DNA from: Lachnospiraceae bacterium UBA3310
GTDB lineage: Bacteria; Bacillota; Clostridia; Lachnospirales; Lachnospiraceae
Length of the DNA: 64,000 bases
Reading direction: 5' to 3'
NCBI GenBank assembly: GCA_002361355.1
Contig: DESQ01000017.1
Coordinates: 117,044-181,043 of the forward strand
Position numbers and translations under genes: made by a program. Of this stretch, positions 8,154 through 16,867 are shown piece after piece. Under the pieces are notes generated by a model that was not told the DNA's origin, made no database searches, and saw only the letters and a program-made list of their open reading frames with translations. How positions within the stretch are numbered: position 1 is the first letter of the stretch; the number at the start of each line of letters is the position of its first letter.

Positions 8154-8417
8154 ATGGCTACACTACAAATTCGTATTGATGACATGTTAAAAAAACAGGC
8201 GGACGCTCTGTTTTCCAGTCTCGGATTGGACACATCAACAGCTATCCGTATTTTTCTAAACGCGTCTGTCGAGAATGCCGGGATTCCATTTTCGGTACAA
8301 CACAAGGCTCCTTCCTATTCCCTTCAAGAGGCCGTTTATGACAGCAGATACCGCAGAAACCTTAACGGCCCATTTGACAGTGCCGAAGATGCTGTCGCAT
8401 CCATGTTGGAGGATTAG
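8154..8417 (+). CDS. dinJ: RelB/DinJ-family antitoxin
   Basis: An 87-residue protein starting MATLQIRIDDMLKKQADALF, the ribbon-helix-helix DNA-binding end of DinJ. It continues LGLDTSTAIRIFLNASVENAGIPF, the usual family block, and a C-terminal tail (residues 45-87) that normally wraps the YafQ toxin. The ATG at 8154 follows GGAGGTG; a Met 19 codons earlier lacks such a site and lies inside the promoter. DinJ represses its own operon and neutralises YafQ. The toxin gene behind it is truncated, so this is an antitoxin without a functional partner here. Confidence 0.9.
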   Translation: MATLQIRIDDMLKKQADALFSSLGLDTSTAIRIFLNASVENAGIPFSVQHKAPSYSLQEAVYDSRYRRNLNGPFDSAEDAVASMLED

Positions 8418-8423
8418 CCTTAT

Positions 8424-8522
8424 ATGTATAAAATCGTGTATACAAACCGCATGAAAAAAGATGCCCGGCACTCACGCAGATTTGTTCGGCAAATAAAACG
8501 CTGTATTTTCCCCACAAAATGA
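8424..8522 (+). pseudogene. Truncated YafQ/RelE-type toxin remnant
   Basis: Six nt after the dinJ stop an ATG opens a 32-residue frame, MYKIVYTNRMKKDARHSRRF, ending QIKRCIFPTK before a TGA. MYKIVYTNRMKKD is the standard beginning of YafQ-type mRNA interferases, which are normally about 90 residues. The remainder, including the catalytic His residues, is missing, and I see no continuation in the next 200 nt. The toxin is therefore inactive. Confidence 0.75.
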
Positions 8523-8525
8523 CGC

Positions 8526-8550
8526 GAACGGCTCAATACTGAAGCCGTTC
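8526..8550 (+). terminator. Hairpin after the toxin remnant
   Basis: An 8-bp stem, GAACGGCT/AGCCGTTC, with a 9-nt loop just behind the toxin remnant. There is no clear T-run. The rest of 8551-8737 shows no gene or recognisable element. Confidence 0.3.
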
Positions 8551-8737
8551 ACATCAATCCCCTTTTACACTGTATAAGTGTATCTATTAGAAAAGACGTA
8601 TGCCGGGTAAAACTCTGCCATGTATCCCGCTTCGTCATACGGGCACACATCATTCTAATCCTATTCAACTGTTCCCGTCACTGTATCCGTGCGGGTATAC
8701 ACTCATCTATATCCTTCAAGCCCTTCCCGCCGCATCA

Positions 8738-10084
8738 TCAGTGCGGGCATACTGTATATATTGTTTTACTTATCAGACTACCCCGAATCACAGAGCTGCA
8801 TTTGCTGCACATCTGTGCACGGTACTCTCTCACCTCACAGCTACCGTCTGACTTTTTGTCATGTGTCACCCATGTCCCCGATTCATAGTCATGGTTACAT
8901 CCCCTTTGAGGCGCTACATCCGGAATCGGATAAATATTGCCCTCTTCGTCGACAAACTGGTTCTCATACAAAATCTCCATCTCCTCTGATGAAGAAAATC
9001 CTGCTGTCGCTTCCTCCGCTGTCTCCCCGGGAACGAACAATGCCTCATCAATCTGCAAAGCCCTGTCTATCTCTTCCTGCGATACTTCTTCCGTTATCGT
9101 CTCGTGAACCACATCTCTATAGGCAAATACCGTCATAGAATTGGCGAAAACCAACGTCGCCACCAACACTCCCGCTGCAAAACGATTCCCTTTCTTCTTT
9201 CTCATCAGATTCTCCACCCTCTCCTTGATTTTTCTTGCGTTCTCTCCAAAGCCGGCTCTCCATCTCACAGAAACTTTCGCCGGTTCTTTCTTCATTTGTG
9301 ACTCCTCTATCAACAGAAGCAAGTACCGTTTTACTTCCTCTTCTGTTCTTCCAAACATTGCGGTCTCATCGCAGGACATCTCACATACGCGGTCAATCTC
9401 GCGATTCAGTTTCCACATAACCGGATTCCACCAGTGCAGGTATGTCACGCACTCCATCAGTATCTTCCAACATGCATCCAGACGCCTGATATGTACCAGT
9501 TCATGACGGGTAAGCAGTTCCGCCTCCAGACTTCCAATCTCCTTGCTGCAGATGATGACCGGTCTGATCATGCCGAATGTCATGGAGGAATCTTCGCTGT
9601 CTCCCTGATACAGAAGCACATGCCGTCTGATTCCATACTCTTCTTTCAGGCCGGCAAGAAATGTTTCCTGCTGATCCGTCATCTTCGTGCTCGTATACCC
9701 GGCGATTAAGCGCGCCGTCCGCAGATACTTCGCCAACTGTCTCGCTATAAGGAAACACGCCACCGCCAGCCAAACTGACACCAAAGCGATCTGGATTCCC
9801 GCATACACATTGACATAGATCTTTTCGTCCGCATGTACTGCGTAGTTCGTCCATCTAAGCGGTATCCGGGCAGTCCTCATCTGTCTCTTCGGCATGACTG
9901 CGCGAATGATTTCTCCGTACCACCTTTTCAGAAAAGGCAGTGGAACCAAATAGTACAAAACTGCGGCTTTTGCGAGCAGATAATAGATTCTTGCGCTGAT
10001 CCTGTCCTTCAACAGCGATCGTAAGAGTAAGCAGAGCAAAGTCATCGTACTTCCTGAAAACGCCATCACCAGTATATATTCCAT
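8738..10084 (-). CDS. BlaR1/MecR1-like M56 membrane metallopeptidase
   Basis: A 448-residue membrane protein with N-terminal membrane helices and a cytoplasmic peptidase M56 domain. The zinc-binding HExxH appears as TRHELVHIRRLD near residue 192, followed by NREIDRVCEMSCDETA with the third ligand. Another helix (about residues 300-320, FAAGVLVATLVFANSMTVFAY) leads to an outside tail of about 125 residues. In BlaR1 that tail is a beta-lactam-binding domain; here it is short and instead rich in Cys and His (GCNHDYESG, GSCEVREY, CSKCSS, VCPH), which resembles a metal-binding module. It follows a blaI gene with an 8-nt gap. Signal-triggered cleavage of the BlaI repressor is expected from the family; the signal is probably not a beta-lactam. 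Confidence 0.85.
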   Translation of the reverse strand: MEYILVMAFSGSTMTLLCLLLRSLLKDRISARIYYLLAKAAVLYYLVPLPFLKRWYGEIIRAVMPKRQMRTARIPLRWTNYAVHADEKIYVNVYAGIQIALVSVWLAVACFLIARQLAKYLRTARLIAGYTSTKMTDQQETFLAGLKEEYGIRRHVLLYQGDSEDSSMTFGMIRPVIICSKEIGSLEAELLTRHELVHIRRLDACWKILMECVTYLHWWNPVMWKLNREIDRVCEMSCDETAMFGRTEEEVKRYLLLLIEESQMKKEPAKVSVRWRAGFGENARKIKERVENLMRKKKGNRFAAGVLVATLVFANSMTVFAYRDVVHETITEEVSQEEIDRALQIDEALFVPGETAEEATAGFSSSEEMEILYENQFVDEEGNIYPIPDVAPQRGCNHDYESGTWVTHDKKSDGSCEVREYRAQMCSKCSSVIRGSLISKTIYTVCPH

Positions 10085-10092
10085 ACGATCGC

Positions 10093-10455
10093 TTAACTGT
10101 TCTCCAGAATTTTAATCAATTCCTGTGCCTCACTCTCATTGATCGCATTCTTCTCGGAAAAGGCTGCCACAAAATTACTCAGCCGTCCCCCGTACATCTG
10201 GTCAATCGCCGTTTTCATCTGTATGTAGTTGTATTCTTCTCTGCTGTAGACGGGCTTTGCCACTCTATGTTCCCGTTGAACCAGACCCTTATCTTCCAGT
10301 CTGGACAGGAACGTGTTCAAAGTCTGCCGCTTCCATTCCTTTCCATCCGCCAAAAACAGCGCAAGGAGCTGTGACTGCTTAATGCCCTCCTGGTAATCCC
10401 AGAGTTTCTCCATCACCTCCCGCTCAGTCTCCGATATGTCCAAAAAGCTTTTCAT
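10093..10455 (-). CDS. blaI: BlaI/MecI/CopY-family repressor
   Basis: A 120-residue winged-helix repressor. The DNA-binding part covers residues 5-75, starting ISETEREVMEKLWDYQEGIK and continuing KRQTLNTFLSRLEDKGLVQREH, the typical recognition helix and wing. The C-terminal part forms the dimer and contains the site normally cut after M56 signalling. Directly upstream is a consensus promoter with a GACTAC-5-GTAGTC palindrome between the -10 box and the start codon, a good operator for this family. The M56 protein follows in the same operon. No beta-lactamase or CopA gene is beside them, so the wider regulon is unknown. Confidence 0.93.
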   Translation of the reverse strand: MKSFLDISETEREVMEKLWDYQEGIKQSQLLALFLADGKEWKRQTLNTFLSRLEDKGLVQREHRVAKPVYSREEYNYIQMKTAIDQMYGGRLSNFVAAFSEKNAINESEAQELIKILENS

Positions 10456-10470
10456 CTTTCCTCGCTTCCC

Positions 10471-10487
10471 GACTACCTCTAGTAGTC
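10471..10487. promoter_or_regulatory. BlaI operator
   Basis: GACTACCTCTAGTAGTC is a perfect 6-bp inverted repeat around a 5-bp centre, with the TAC/GTA core of BlaI/MecI boxes. It begins directly behind the -10 box and ends 15 nt before the start codon, where binding would block transcription start. Confidence 0.8.
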
Positions 10488-10516
10488 ATTATATAATTAT
10501 CCTTGTCGAATGTCAA
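10488..10516 (-). promoter_or_regulatory. Sigma-A promoter of blaI
   Basis: A fully consensus pair on the minus strand: TTGACA (10511-10516), 17 bp, TATAAT (10488-10493). Strong unless repressed through the adjacent operator. Confidence 0.88.
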
Positions 10517-10602
10517 TCCCTTTTTTCTACATATTGTGCCAAAAAATGAATTTTTTTCATTTTTCTACAAAATATAGGCAGAAAGCATACGTGAAATAAA
10601 TA

Positions 10603-10634
10603 AGCCTGCCCTGTTTCACCGACACAGGCAGGCT
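10603..10634 (-). terminator. Terminator of the ABC exporter operon
   Basis: An 11-bp interrupted stem (AGCCTGCC...TGT pairing with ACAGGCAGGCT, one bulged base) lies about 110 nt past the end of the exporter gene. On the minus strand it is followed by TTATTTATTT. Confidence 0.65.
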
Positions 10635-10746
10635 CATCATATAAGCACATTTAAGGGATAACCACGCCGTAGTTGGTTACTCTTCCCCTTTTCTTAATCA
10701 TATGATAAAAATGACAAAATTTCAATCAAAAATTTTTAGCAATTTT

Positions 10747-12645
10747 TTACGCCGTAATGGCATTACCGGTATACAACTGATAATATTTCCCCTTCTGTGC
10801 AATCAACTGGTCATGGGTGCCTCTCTCAATGATCCGCCCCTGCTCCAGCACCATAATGCAGTCGGCGTTCTTTACGGTGGAAAGCCTGTGCGCGATCACG
10901 AAGGTCGTTCTGCCCTTCATCAGCTTATCCATGCCGTCCTGCACAATACGCTCGGTACGGGTGTCGATGGAGCTGGTCGCCTCGTCCAGAATCAATACCG
11001 GCGGATCCGCGATAGCCGCCCTGGCGATGGCGAGAAGCTGTCTCTGCCCCTGGCTTAAGTTTGCCCCGTCTCCGGAGAGCACGGTGTCATACCCCTCGGG
11101 CAGCCGCCTGATAAAGCTGTCCGCATTGGCAAGTTTCGCCGCGGCGCGCACCTCCTCGTCGGTGGCGTCCAGTTTTCCGTAGCGTATGTTTTCCATAACC
11201 GTCCCCGTAAAGAGGTGGGTATCCTGGAGAACGATTCCCAAAGAGCGGCGCAGATCCGCTTTCTTTATTTTATTCACATTGATGCCGTCGTAACGGATTT
11301 TTCCATCCTGAATGTCATAGAAACGGTTGATCAGGTTCGTAATGGTGGTTTTGCCCGCGCCGGTTGAACCGACGAAAGCGATCTTCTGTCCCGGCTCGGC
11401 GTAGAGTTTTACATCGTGGAGCACGATCTTATCGTCATTATACCCAAAATCCACCCCGTCAAACACCACGTCTCCCATAAGCTCCACATAGTCCACAGAA
11501 TGATCCGCCTGATGTTCATGCCGCCATGCCCAACGGCCCGTGCGATCCGGCGTCTCCACAAGAGCGCCGTTCTCCTCACGCACATTGACTAACGTCACAT
11601 AGCCGTTGTCCACCTCGGACGCCTCATCCATCATCTTAAAGATCCGCTCCGCGCCTGCCATCGCCATGACAATCGCGTTAAACTGTTGACTCACCTGGTT
11701 AATCGGCATGTTGAAACTTTTATTAAAGGTCAAAAAGCTCGCCAGCTTTCCGAGCGTTAAACCTGTAGCTCCCGAAAGCGCCAGCGCACCGCCCACAATG
11801 GCGCAGACCACATAGCTCACGTTTCCGAGCTGCTGATTCACGGGGCCCACGATATTTACCAGATAGTTTGCCTTGTCCGCGCTCTCAAACAGCGCATTGT
11901 TTAACACGTTAAAGTCCTCTATATTCTTTTCCTCATGGTTGAAGACCTTGACCACCTTCTGGCCGTTCATCATCTCCTCGATGAAGCCGTTGACTTTTCC
12001 GAGATTCGCCTGCTGCTCCATGAAATATCTGCCGCTCAAGCCCGCCACCTTCTTTGTCACAACCAGCATAACGGCGACCATCGCCAACGTCACCACGGTC
12101 AGCGGCACGCTTAAAATTATCATACTGATCAGCACGCTTACAATCGTGATCATGCTGTTAAACACCTGCGGCATGCTCTGGCTGATCATCTGGCGCAATG
12201 TCTCCGTATCGTTTGTATAGGTTGACATAATATCTCCATGGACATGGGTATCAAAATATTTAATCGGAAACGTCTCCATATGGGAAAACAGATCGTCACG
12301 CACATTGCGCAGCGTTCCCTGCGTCACATTAATCATGATACGATTCCAGGCATACGACGCCAGCACGCCTATGAGATAAAGGCACGCCACCCGCGCGATC
12401 GCTCCCGCCAAAGGGGCAAAATCCGGCACATCCTGCGTCAGCATGGGTGCGATATAATCGTCGATCAATCTCTGGATAAACATCGTTCCCTGCACATTGG
12501 CGATTACGCTCACAAAAATCAGCACCGCCGTAAGCACCAGATGAACGCCGTAGTTTTTTGCCACATAACCCATCAGACGCTTAAACACTTTTCCCGGATT
12601 CTCGATTCTTTTTCCGCCCTGCATTCTTCCATGTGGTCCCGGCAT
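10747..12645 (-). CDS. Heterodimeric ABC exporter, subunit with canonical catalytic site
   Basis: A 632-residue half-transporter: six-helix membrane domain (about residues 25-335) followed by a nucleotide-binding domain. The Walker A reads VGSTGAGKTTITNL (near residue 425), the signature LSQGQRQLLAIARAA, and the Walker B VLILDEATSSIDTRTE keeps the catalytic Glu. An unusual stretch near residues 365-390 (DRTGRWAWRHEHQADHSVDY) separates the membrane part from the ATPase. The start overlaps the stop of the partner gene by 1 nt (TAATG). With that partner it should form a drug- or lipid-exporting heterodimer of the TM287/288 and BmrCD kind. The substrate cannot be read from sequence. Confidence 0.9.
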   Translation of the reverse strand: MPGPHGRMQGGKRIENPGKVFKRLMGYVAKNYGVHLVLTAVLIFVSVIANVQGTMFIQRLIDDYIAPMLTQDVPDFAPLAGAIARVACLYLIGVLASYAWNRIMINVTQGTLRNVRDDLFSHMETFPIKYFDTHVHGDIMSTYTNDTETLRQMISQSMPQVFNSMITIVSVLISMIILSVPLTVVTLAMVAVMLVVTKKVAGLSGRYFMEQQANLGKVNGFIEEMMNGQKVVKVFNHEEKNIEDFNVLNNALFESADKANYLVNIVGPVNQQLGNVSYVVCAIVGGALALSGATGLTLGKLASFLTFNKSFNMPINQVSQQFNAIVMAMAGAERIFKMMDEASEVDNGYVTLVNVREENGALVETPDRTGRWAWRHEHQADHSVDYVELMGDVVFDGVDFGYNDDKIVLHDVKLYAEPGQKIAFVGSTGAGKTTITNLINRFYDIQDGKIRYDGINVNKIKKADLRRSLGIVLQDTHLFTGTVMENIRYGKLDATDEEVRAAAKLANADSFIRRLPEGYDTVLSGDGANLSQGQRQLLAIARAAIADPPVLILDEATSSIDTRTERIVQDGMDKLMKGRTTFVIAHRLSTVKNADCIMVLEQGRIIERGTHDQLIAQKGKYYQLYTGNAITA

Positions 12646-14396
12646 TATTCTTCACCTGCCTTTTCATCAAAATCGCCGCCGCCGTTTGTCTGCGACTCAT
12701 ACACTTCCCTGTAAATTTCATTTTCTTTTAACAGCTCTTCGTGCGTGCCAAAGCCGTTGACCCGCCCGTCGTCCATGACGATGATACGATCCGCGTTCAT
12801 GACGCTTGCCACGCGCTGGGCAATGATCAGTTTGGTCGTCTCGGGAATCTCCTCCGCAAAGGCTTTTCTGATCTTCGCGTCCGTCGCCGTGTCCACCGCG
12901 CTGGTGGAATCGTCTAAAATCAACACCTTCGGTTTCTTTAAGAGAGCCCTCGCAATGGTAAGCCGTTGTCTCTGCCCGCCGGAGACATTGGTGCCTCCCT
13001 GCTCTATGTATGTGTTGTACCCTTCCGGCATCTTCTCGATAAACTCATCCGCACAGGCAAGCCTGCACACTCTCCTGCACTCTTCCTCCGTGGCATTCGC
13101 ATCGCCCCAGCGCAGATTATCCAGAATCGTACCCGAGAAGAGCACATTTTTCTGCAGAACCACCGCCACCTGATTTCTGAGGGTTTCGATATCGTACTCC
13201 CTGACGTCCCTGCCGCCCACAAGGACGGCTCCCTCCGACACATCGTAAAGCCGGCTGATCAGATTGACCAGACTGGTCTTTGCGCTGCCAGTACCGCCGA
13301 TGATGCCTATAGTCTCGCCCGCATGTATTTTCAGGTTAATGTCATGCAGCACCGCCTCGCTGCTCTCCTTATGGTAGGAAAAGCGCACATGCTGAAATTC
13401 GATCCCCCCGTCTTTCACCTCGTAAACAGGATCGGCCGGATTCGTCAGATCGCTCTTTTCGTTCAGCACCTCGCAGATACGCTCCGCGCTGGCGATACTC
13501 ATGCTCATCATGACGAAAATCATGGCTACCATCATCAGGCTCATCAGAATATTCATACAATAGGTAAGCAGACTCATCAGCTCACCTGTTGTCAGAGTAT
13601 TTTGCACGATCTGCTTAGCGCCCAGCCAGCTGATCAGCAGGATACAGCCATAGACGGTGAACATCATGACAGGCATGTTTAAGACGACATGTTTCTCCGC
13701 TTTCAGGAAAATATCATAAATTCCCTGACTGGCTTTTTTGAATTTCCTTGTCTCATACTCCTCCCTGACATAAGCCTTCACCACGCGGATCGCGCTCACA
13801 TTCTCCTGCACGGAGGCGTTCAGCTCATCGTACTTCGGAAAGGCTTGTTTGAAATATTTCATAGCGCCTCTGATTATGAAAAACAGGACTACTCCAAGCA
13901 AAAGCACCGCCACCAGATAAACCGCAGCCAGTCTCGCATTGATCAGAAACGCCATCGCCATGGCGCAGACCATGCTGACCGGCGCCCGGAAGCAGATCCG
14001 CAGAATCATCTGGTAGGCCATCTGCATATTGGTGACGTCCGTAGTCAGTCTGGTGACCAGTCCCGCCGTACTGAATTTATCAAGACTTGAAAAAGAGAAG
14101 GTCTGAATGTTCTCAAACATAGCCTGTCTTAAGTTTTTCGCAAATCCCGTGGATGCTCTTGCGCCGTACTTGCCTCCCATCACGCCGCAAAACAGTCCGC
14201 ATAGGGCCGCCACAACCATAACCGCACCCACCGCGTAGATGTGCCGCATATTGCCGGCTTCCACACCGTCGTCGATAATGGACGCCATCAGAAACGGAAG
14301 CAGCATCTCAAAGATGACTTCCGCTATCATAAATACCGGCGTCATGATGGAGACTTTTTTATACTCCTTGATCTGTGCCGCAAGGGTTTTTATCAT
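12645..14396 (-). CDS. Heterodimeric ABC exporter, subunit with degenerate catalytic site
   Basis: A 583-residue half-transporter with six membrane helices (about residues 15-310) and an ATPase domain. The Walker A is IGGTGSAKTSLVNL, the signature NVSGGQRQRLTIARALL, and the Walker B VLILDDSTSAVDTATD has Asp where the catalytic Glu should be. That is the mark of the degenerate-site subunit in heterodimeric exporters, and it complements the canonical partner encoded next. GGGAGG lies eight bases before the ATG. A strong terminator-like hairpin stands between a possible promoter and this start (14426-14453), so expression may be controlled by early termination. Confidence 0.9.
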   Translation of the reverse strand: MIKTLAAQIKEYKKVSIMTPVFMIAEVIFEMLLPFLMASIIDDGVEAGNMRHIYAVGAVMVVAALCGLFCGVMGGKYGARASTGFAKNLRQAMFENIQTFSFSSLDKFSTAGLVTRLTTDVTNMQMAYQMILRICFRAPVSMVCAMAMAFLINARLAAVYLVAVLLLGVVLFFIIRGAMKYFKQAFPKYDELNASVQENVSAIRVVKAYVREEYETRKFKKASQGIYDIFLKAEKHVVLNMPVMMFTVYGCILLISWLGAKQIVQNTLTTGELMSLLTYCMNILMSLMMVAMIFVMMSMSIASAERICEVLNEKSDLTNPADPVYEVKDGGIEFQHVRFSYHKESSEAVLHDINLKIHAGETIGIIGGTGSAKTSLVNLISRLYDVSEGAVLVGGRDVREYDIETLRNQVAVVLQKNVLFSGTILDNLRWGDANATEEECRRVCRLACADEFIEKMPEGYNTYIEQGGTNVSGGQRQRLTIARALLKKPKVLILDDSTSAVDTATDAKIRKAFAEEIPETTKLIIAQRVASVMNADRIIVMDDGRVNGFGTHEELLKENEIYREVYESQTNGGGDFDEKAGEE

Positions 14397-14425
14397 GTCT
14401 CATTCCTCCCTTTCTATATAATAAA

Positions 14426-14453
14426 GAACCATGCGGCAAACGCCGCATGGTTC
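14426..14453 (-). terminator. Strong hairpin: terminator of the sugar transporter operon and possible attenuator of the exporter
   Basis: A perfect 12-bp stem, GAACCATGCGGC/GCCGCATGGTTC, with loop AAAC in the plus reading. On the minus strand it is followed by TTTATTATAT. It lies 64 nt past the last sugar permease gene and 29 nt before the exporter start codon. Confidence 0.75.
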
Positions 14454-14454
14454 T

Positions 14455-14484
14455 ATTGTTCTACAATAAAAAATTATTGTCAAC
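14455..14484 (-). promoter_or_regulatory. Possible promoter of the ABC exporter with inverted repeats
   Basis: TTGACA (14479-14484) with an 18-bp gap to AACAAT (14455-14460). Overlapping inverted repeats (ACAATAA/TTATTGT and ATTGT/ACAAT) could bind a regulator. The -10 match is only moderate. Confidence 0.4.
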
Positions 14485-14517
14485 GGATTTCCAAAGTTTT
14501 CATAAAAATTTCACTTA

Positions 14518-15678
14518 TCAGTCTTTCGTCTTTTCTCTGTTATTCATAATCTCGAATACCACTGCCGCCAGAAGCACAACGCCCTTAACCACTTTCTGCC
14601 AGTTGGCATCGATACCCATAAGGCTCATACCCAGATTGATAACGCCGATCAGCGCCGCACCGATCACCATACCGAACACGGTACCGGAACCGCCGTAAGC
14701 GGACACACCGCCCACCACACAGGCCGAAATGGCATCCATCTCGTAGTTGGTACCGGCTGTCGGGGTCGCCGCAGACAGTCTTGCCATGGTCATCCATGCG
14801 CTGATCACGGTGAGCACCGCCATATTCAGGTATGCCAGGAAGAAAATCTTCTTCGTGTCAATACCGGAAAGCCTGGTGGCCTCCACGTTGCCGCCGATGG
14901 TATAGAAATAACGGCCGATGGTTGTCTTAGAGGTAATAAAGTTATAAATCAGCACGATCACCGCCACCCAGATCAGGTTATTCGGAATGCCGCCTGCCTG
15001 TGCCAGCTTGAAAGCGAACAGCAGGATTACCGCGCAGACGAGCACACAGCGCACAATCACGCTTCCCATACTCTCCGCCTCGTAGCCCTTTTTCACCTTG
15101 TCGCCTCTGCTCTTTAACTGCAACAGCACAAAGAGTACACAGGCAATCACGCCCACCAGAATACAGGTGATATTAAGCCCGGAGTCGCCAAAAAGATCGG
15201 GGATGCTGCCGTTGAACATTTTACTGAAGCCTTCCGGCATAGGAGCTATGGTAGCACCGTTTAAAAGCGCCGTGCCCCATCCTCTGAAAGCGAGATACCC
15301 TGCCAGTGTGGCAATCCACGGCGGAATGTTGATGTAGGCGATCAGGAAACCTTCCACGATACCATAGATCACGCCCGCGCCCACCATAAGAAGCATGGCC
15401 ACCGGAACCGACATACCGGATTTTACCATCATAATACCGCCGATCGCACCGATAAAGCAGACGAACGATCCCACCGACAGGTCGATGTTACCGCCGGTCA
15501 GCATACACATCAGCATACCTGTCGCCAGCACGAACACATAAGCATTCTGCGCAATCAACGCCTGAAAACTGGAAGCTGCAAACATCTGTCCCTCTGTCAT
15601 CACCGAGAAGAATATCACGATCAGGACAAGGACTATTTTCATGGTATGTTTTCTGAGAATTTCCACTGTTTTATTCAT
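14518..15678 (-). CDS. mmsB: Multiple-monosaccharide ABC transporter permease (copy 2)
   Basis: A 386-residue permease with about ten hydrophobic helices, of the BPD_transp_2 type found in galactose/xylose/ribose uptake systems. The family block NIDLSVGSFVCFIGAIGGIMM is near residue 65, and GAALIGVINLGMSLMGIDANWQKVVKG near the C-terminus is the usual ending. I start at the second Met, which has AGGAGG six bases upstream; the first Met overlaps that site. It ends the transporter operon and lies 15 nt behind a very similar permease of exactly the same length. The two may form a heterodimer or offer alternative specificities. Confidence 0.9.
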   Translation of the reverse strand: MNKTVEILRKHTMKIVLVLIVIFFSVMTEGQMFAASSFQALIAQNAYVFVLATGMLMCMLTGGNIDLSVGSFVCFIGAIGGIMMVKSGMSVPVAMLLMVGAGVIYGIVEGFLIAYINIPPWIATLAGYLAFRGWGTALLNGATIAPMPEGFSKMFNGSIPDLFGDSGLNITCILVGVIACVLFVLLQLKSRGDKVKKGYEAESMGSVIVRCVLVCAVILLFAFKLAQAGGIPNNLIWVAVIVLIYNFITSKTTIGRYFYTIGGNVEATRLSGIDTKKIFFLAYLNMAVLTVISAWMTMARLSAATPTAGTNYEMDAISACVVGGVSAYGGSGTVFGMVIGAALIGVINLGMSLMGIDANWQKVVKGVVLLAAVVFEIMNNREKTKD

Positions 15679-15693
15679 TTTCATCCTCCTCCC

Positions 15694-16854
15694 TTATTTC
15701 TTCTCTCTCTTGGACAGTACATCAAAGGCAACTGCCGCCAGAAGCACCAGACCTTTAACTACCTTCTGATAGTTGGCGTCGATACCCATGATACTCATAC
15801 CCTGATTGATCACGCCCATCAGGGTCGCGCCGATCACCACGCCGGTCACGGAGCCTACGCCGCCATAAGCGGAAGCGCCGCCGATGAAGCACGCGCCGAT
15901 GGCGTCCATCTCATATCCCTGCCCATAGGTAGGCTGTGAGGAGGTCAGTCTGGCAATCGTCAGAATACCTGCCAGAGCCGCCAGCAAGCCCATATTCACA
16001 TAGGCGAAAAAGTACACTTTCTTCGTGTTGATACCGGAAAGTCTGGTGGCCTTTTCATTGCCGCCCACCGCGTACAGATAACGGCCGATTCTGGTCTTCG
16101 TGGTCAGATAGCCATAAACTAACAGTACCAGAAGAATCCAGATAAGCGCCGTGGGAATCCCTTTGTGGGAAGCAAGCTTGTAGGAAATCCACAAAATCAC
16201 GGCACTGATCACCGCCAGCTTGACAATGGTACTGCCAAGAGGCGCTGTCTCATACCCTCTGCTCTTATTGTTGATACGGTTCTTTAACTGTATCGCAATC
16301 AGGATAGCAACCGCGATACATCCGGCAATCATACAGGTCATATTGGAACCCTCGCCGCCGAAGAGATCCGGCACATAACAGTCTGCACCGCCGCCAAACA
16401 ATCTGATAAAAGTATCGCTCTTGATGGAGACTGTCAGACCCTGTAAAACGACGTTGGAAAGTCCACGGAACGCGTACATCCCGGCCAGCGTCGCGATAAA
16501 AGGCGGCACTTTTACATAGGCGATCCAGAATCCCTGCCACATGCCCACCAGCACACCGATGATAAGCATGGTAAGAACCGCCGCCCACATATTGACGCCC
16601 TTATCCATCATAATCGCGCCCACCGCGCCCGCAAAGCAGACCACGGAGCCGACGGAAAGGTCGATGTTACCGCCTGTCAGGATACAGAGCAGCATACCTG
16701 TCGCCAGTACGAACACATAAGCGTTCTGGGAGATCAGATTATTGATATTCTGCGGGAACAAAATCTTTCCCTCTGTCATGACGCTAAAGAAAACCACCAC
16801 CAGAACCAGGGCGATAATCATGGTATATTTTCTTAAGAATGCTGAAACATTCAT
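15694..16854 (-). CDS. mmsB: Multiple-monosaccharide ABC transporter permease (copy 1)
   Basis: A 386-residue permease close in sequence to the gene behind it: both begin MN..., then a basic stretch (LRKYTM here, LRKHTM there), and share FFSVMTEGK/Q, NAYVFVLATGML, GGNIDLSVGSVVCF and GMSIMGIDANYQKVVKGLVLLAAVAFD. It imports monosaccharides with the double-ATPase subunit encoded upstream. The chosen start is the Met at residue 4 of the longest frame, because it matches the start inferred for the paralogue; the earlier ATG is too close to its AAGGA. One permease would suffice for a homodimer, so the tandem copy is unusual. Confidence 0.9.
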   Translation of the reverse strand: MNVSAFLRKYTMIIALVLVVVFFSVMTEGKILFPQNINNLISQNAYVFVLATGMLLCILTGGNIDLSVGSVVCFAGAVGAIMMDKGVNMWAAVLTMLIIGVLVGMWQGFWIAYVKVPPFIATLAGMYAFRGLSNVVLQGLTVSIKSDTFIRLFGGGADCYVPDLFGGEGSNMTCMIAGCIAVAILIAIQLKNRINNKSRGYETAPLGSTIVKLAVISAVILWISYKLASHKGIPTALIWILLVLLVYGYLTTKTRIGRYLYAVGGNEKATRLSGINTKKVYFFAYVNMGLLAALAGILTIARLTSSQPTYGQGYEMDAIGACFIGGASAYGGVGSVTGVVIGATLMGVINQGMSIMGIDANYQKVVKGLVLLAAVAFDVLSKREKK

Positions 16855-16867
16855 TTTTTCCATATCC

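Noticed and set aside
14397..16867. Permease tandem as an assembly duplication error
   Set aside because: The two proteins differ at many positions throughout, so they are true paralogues.
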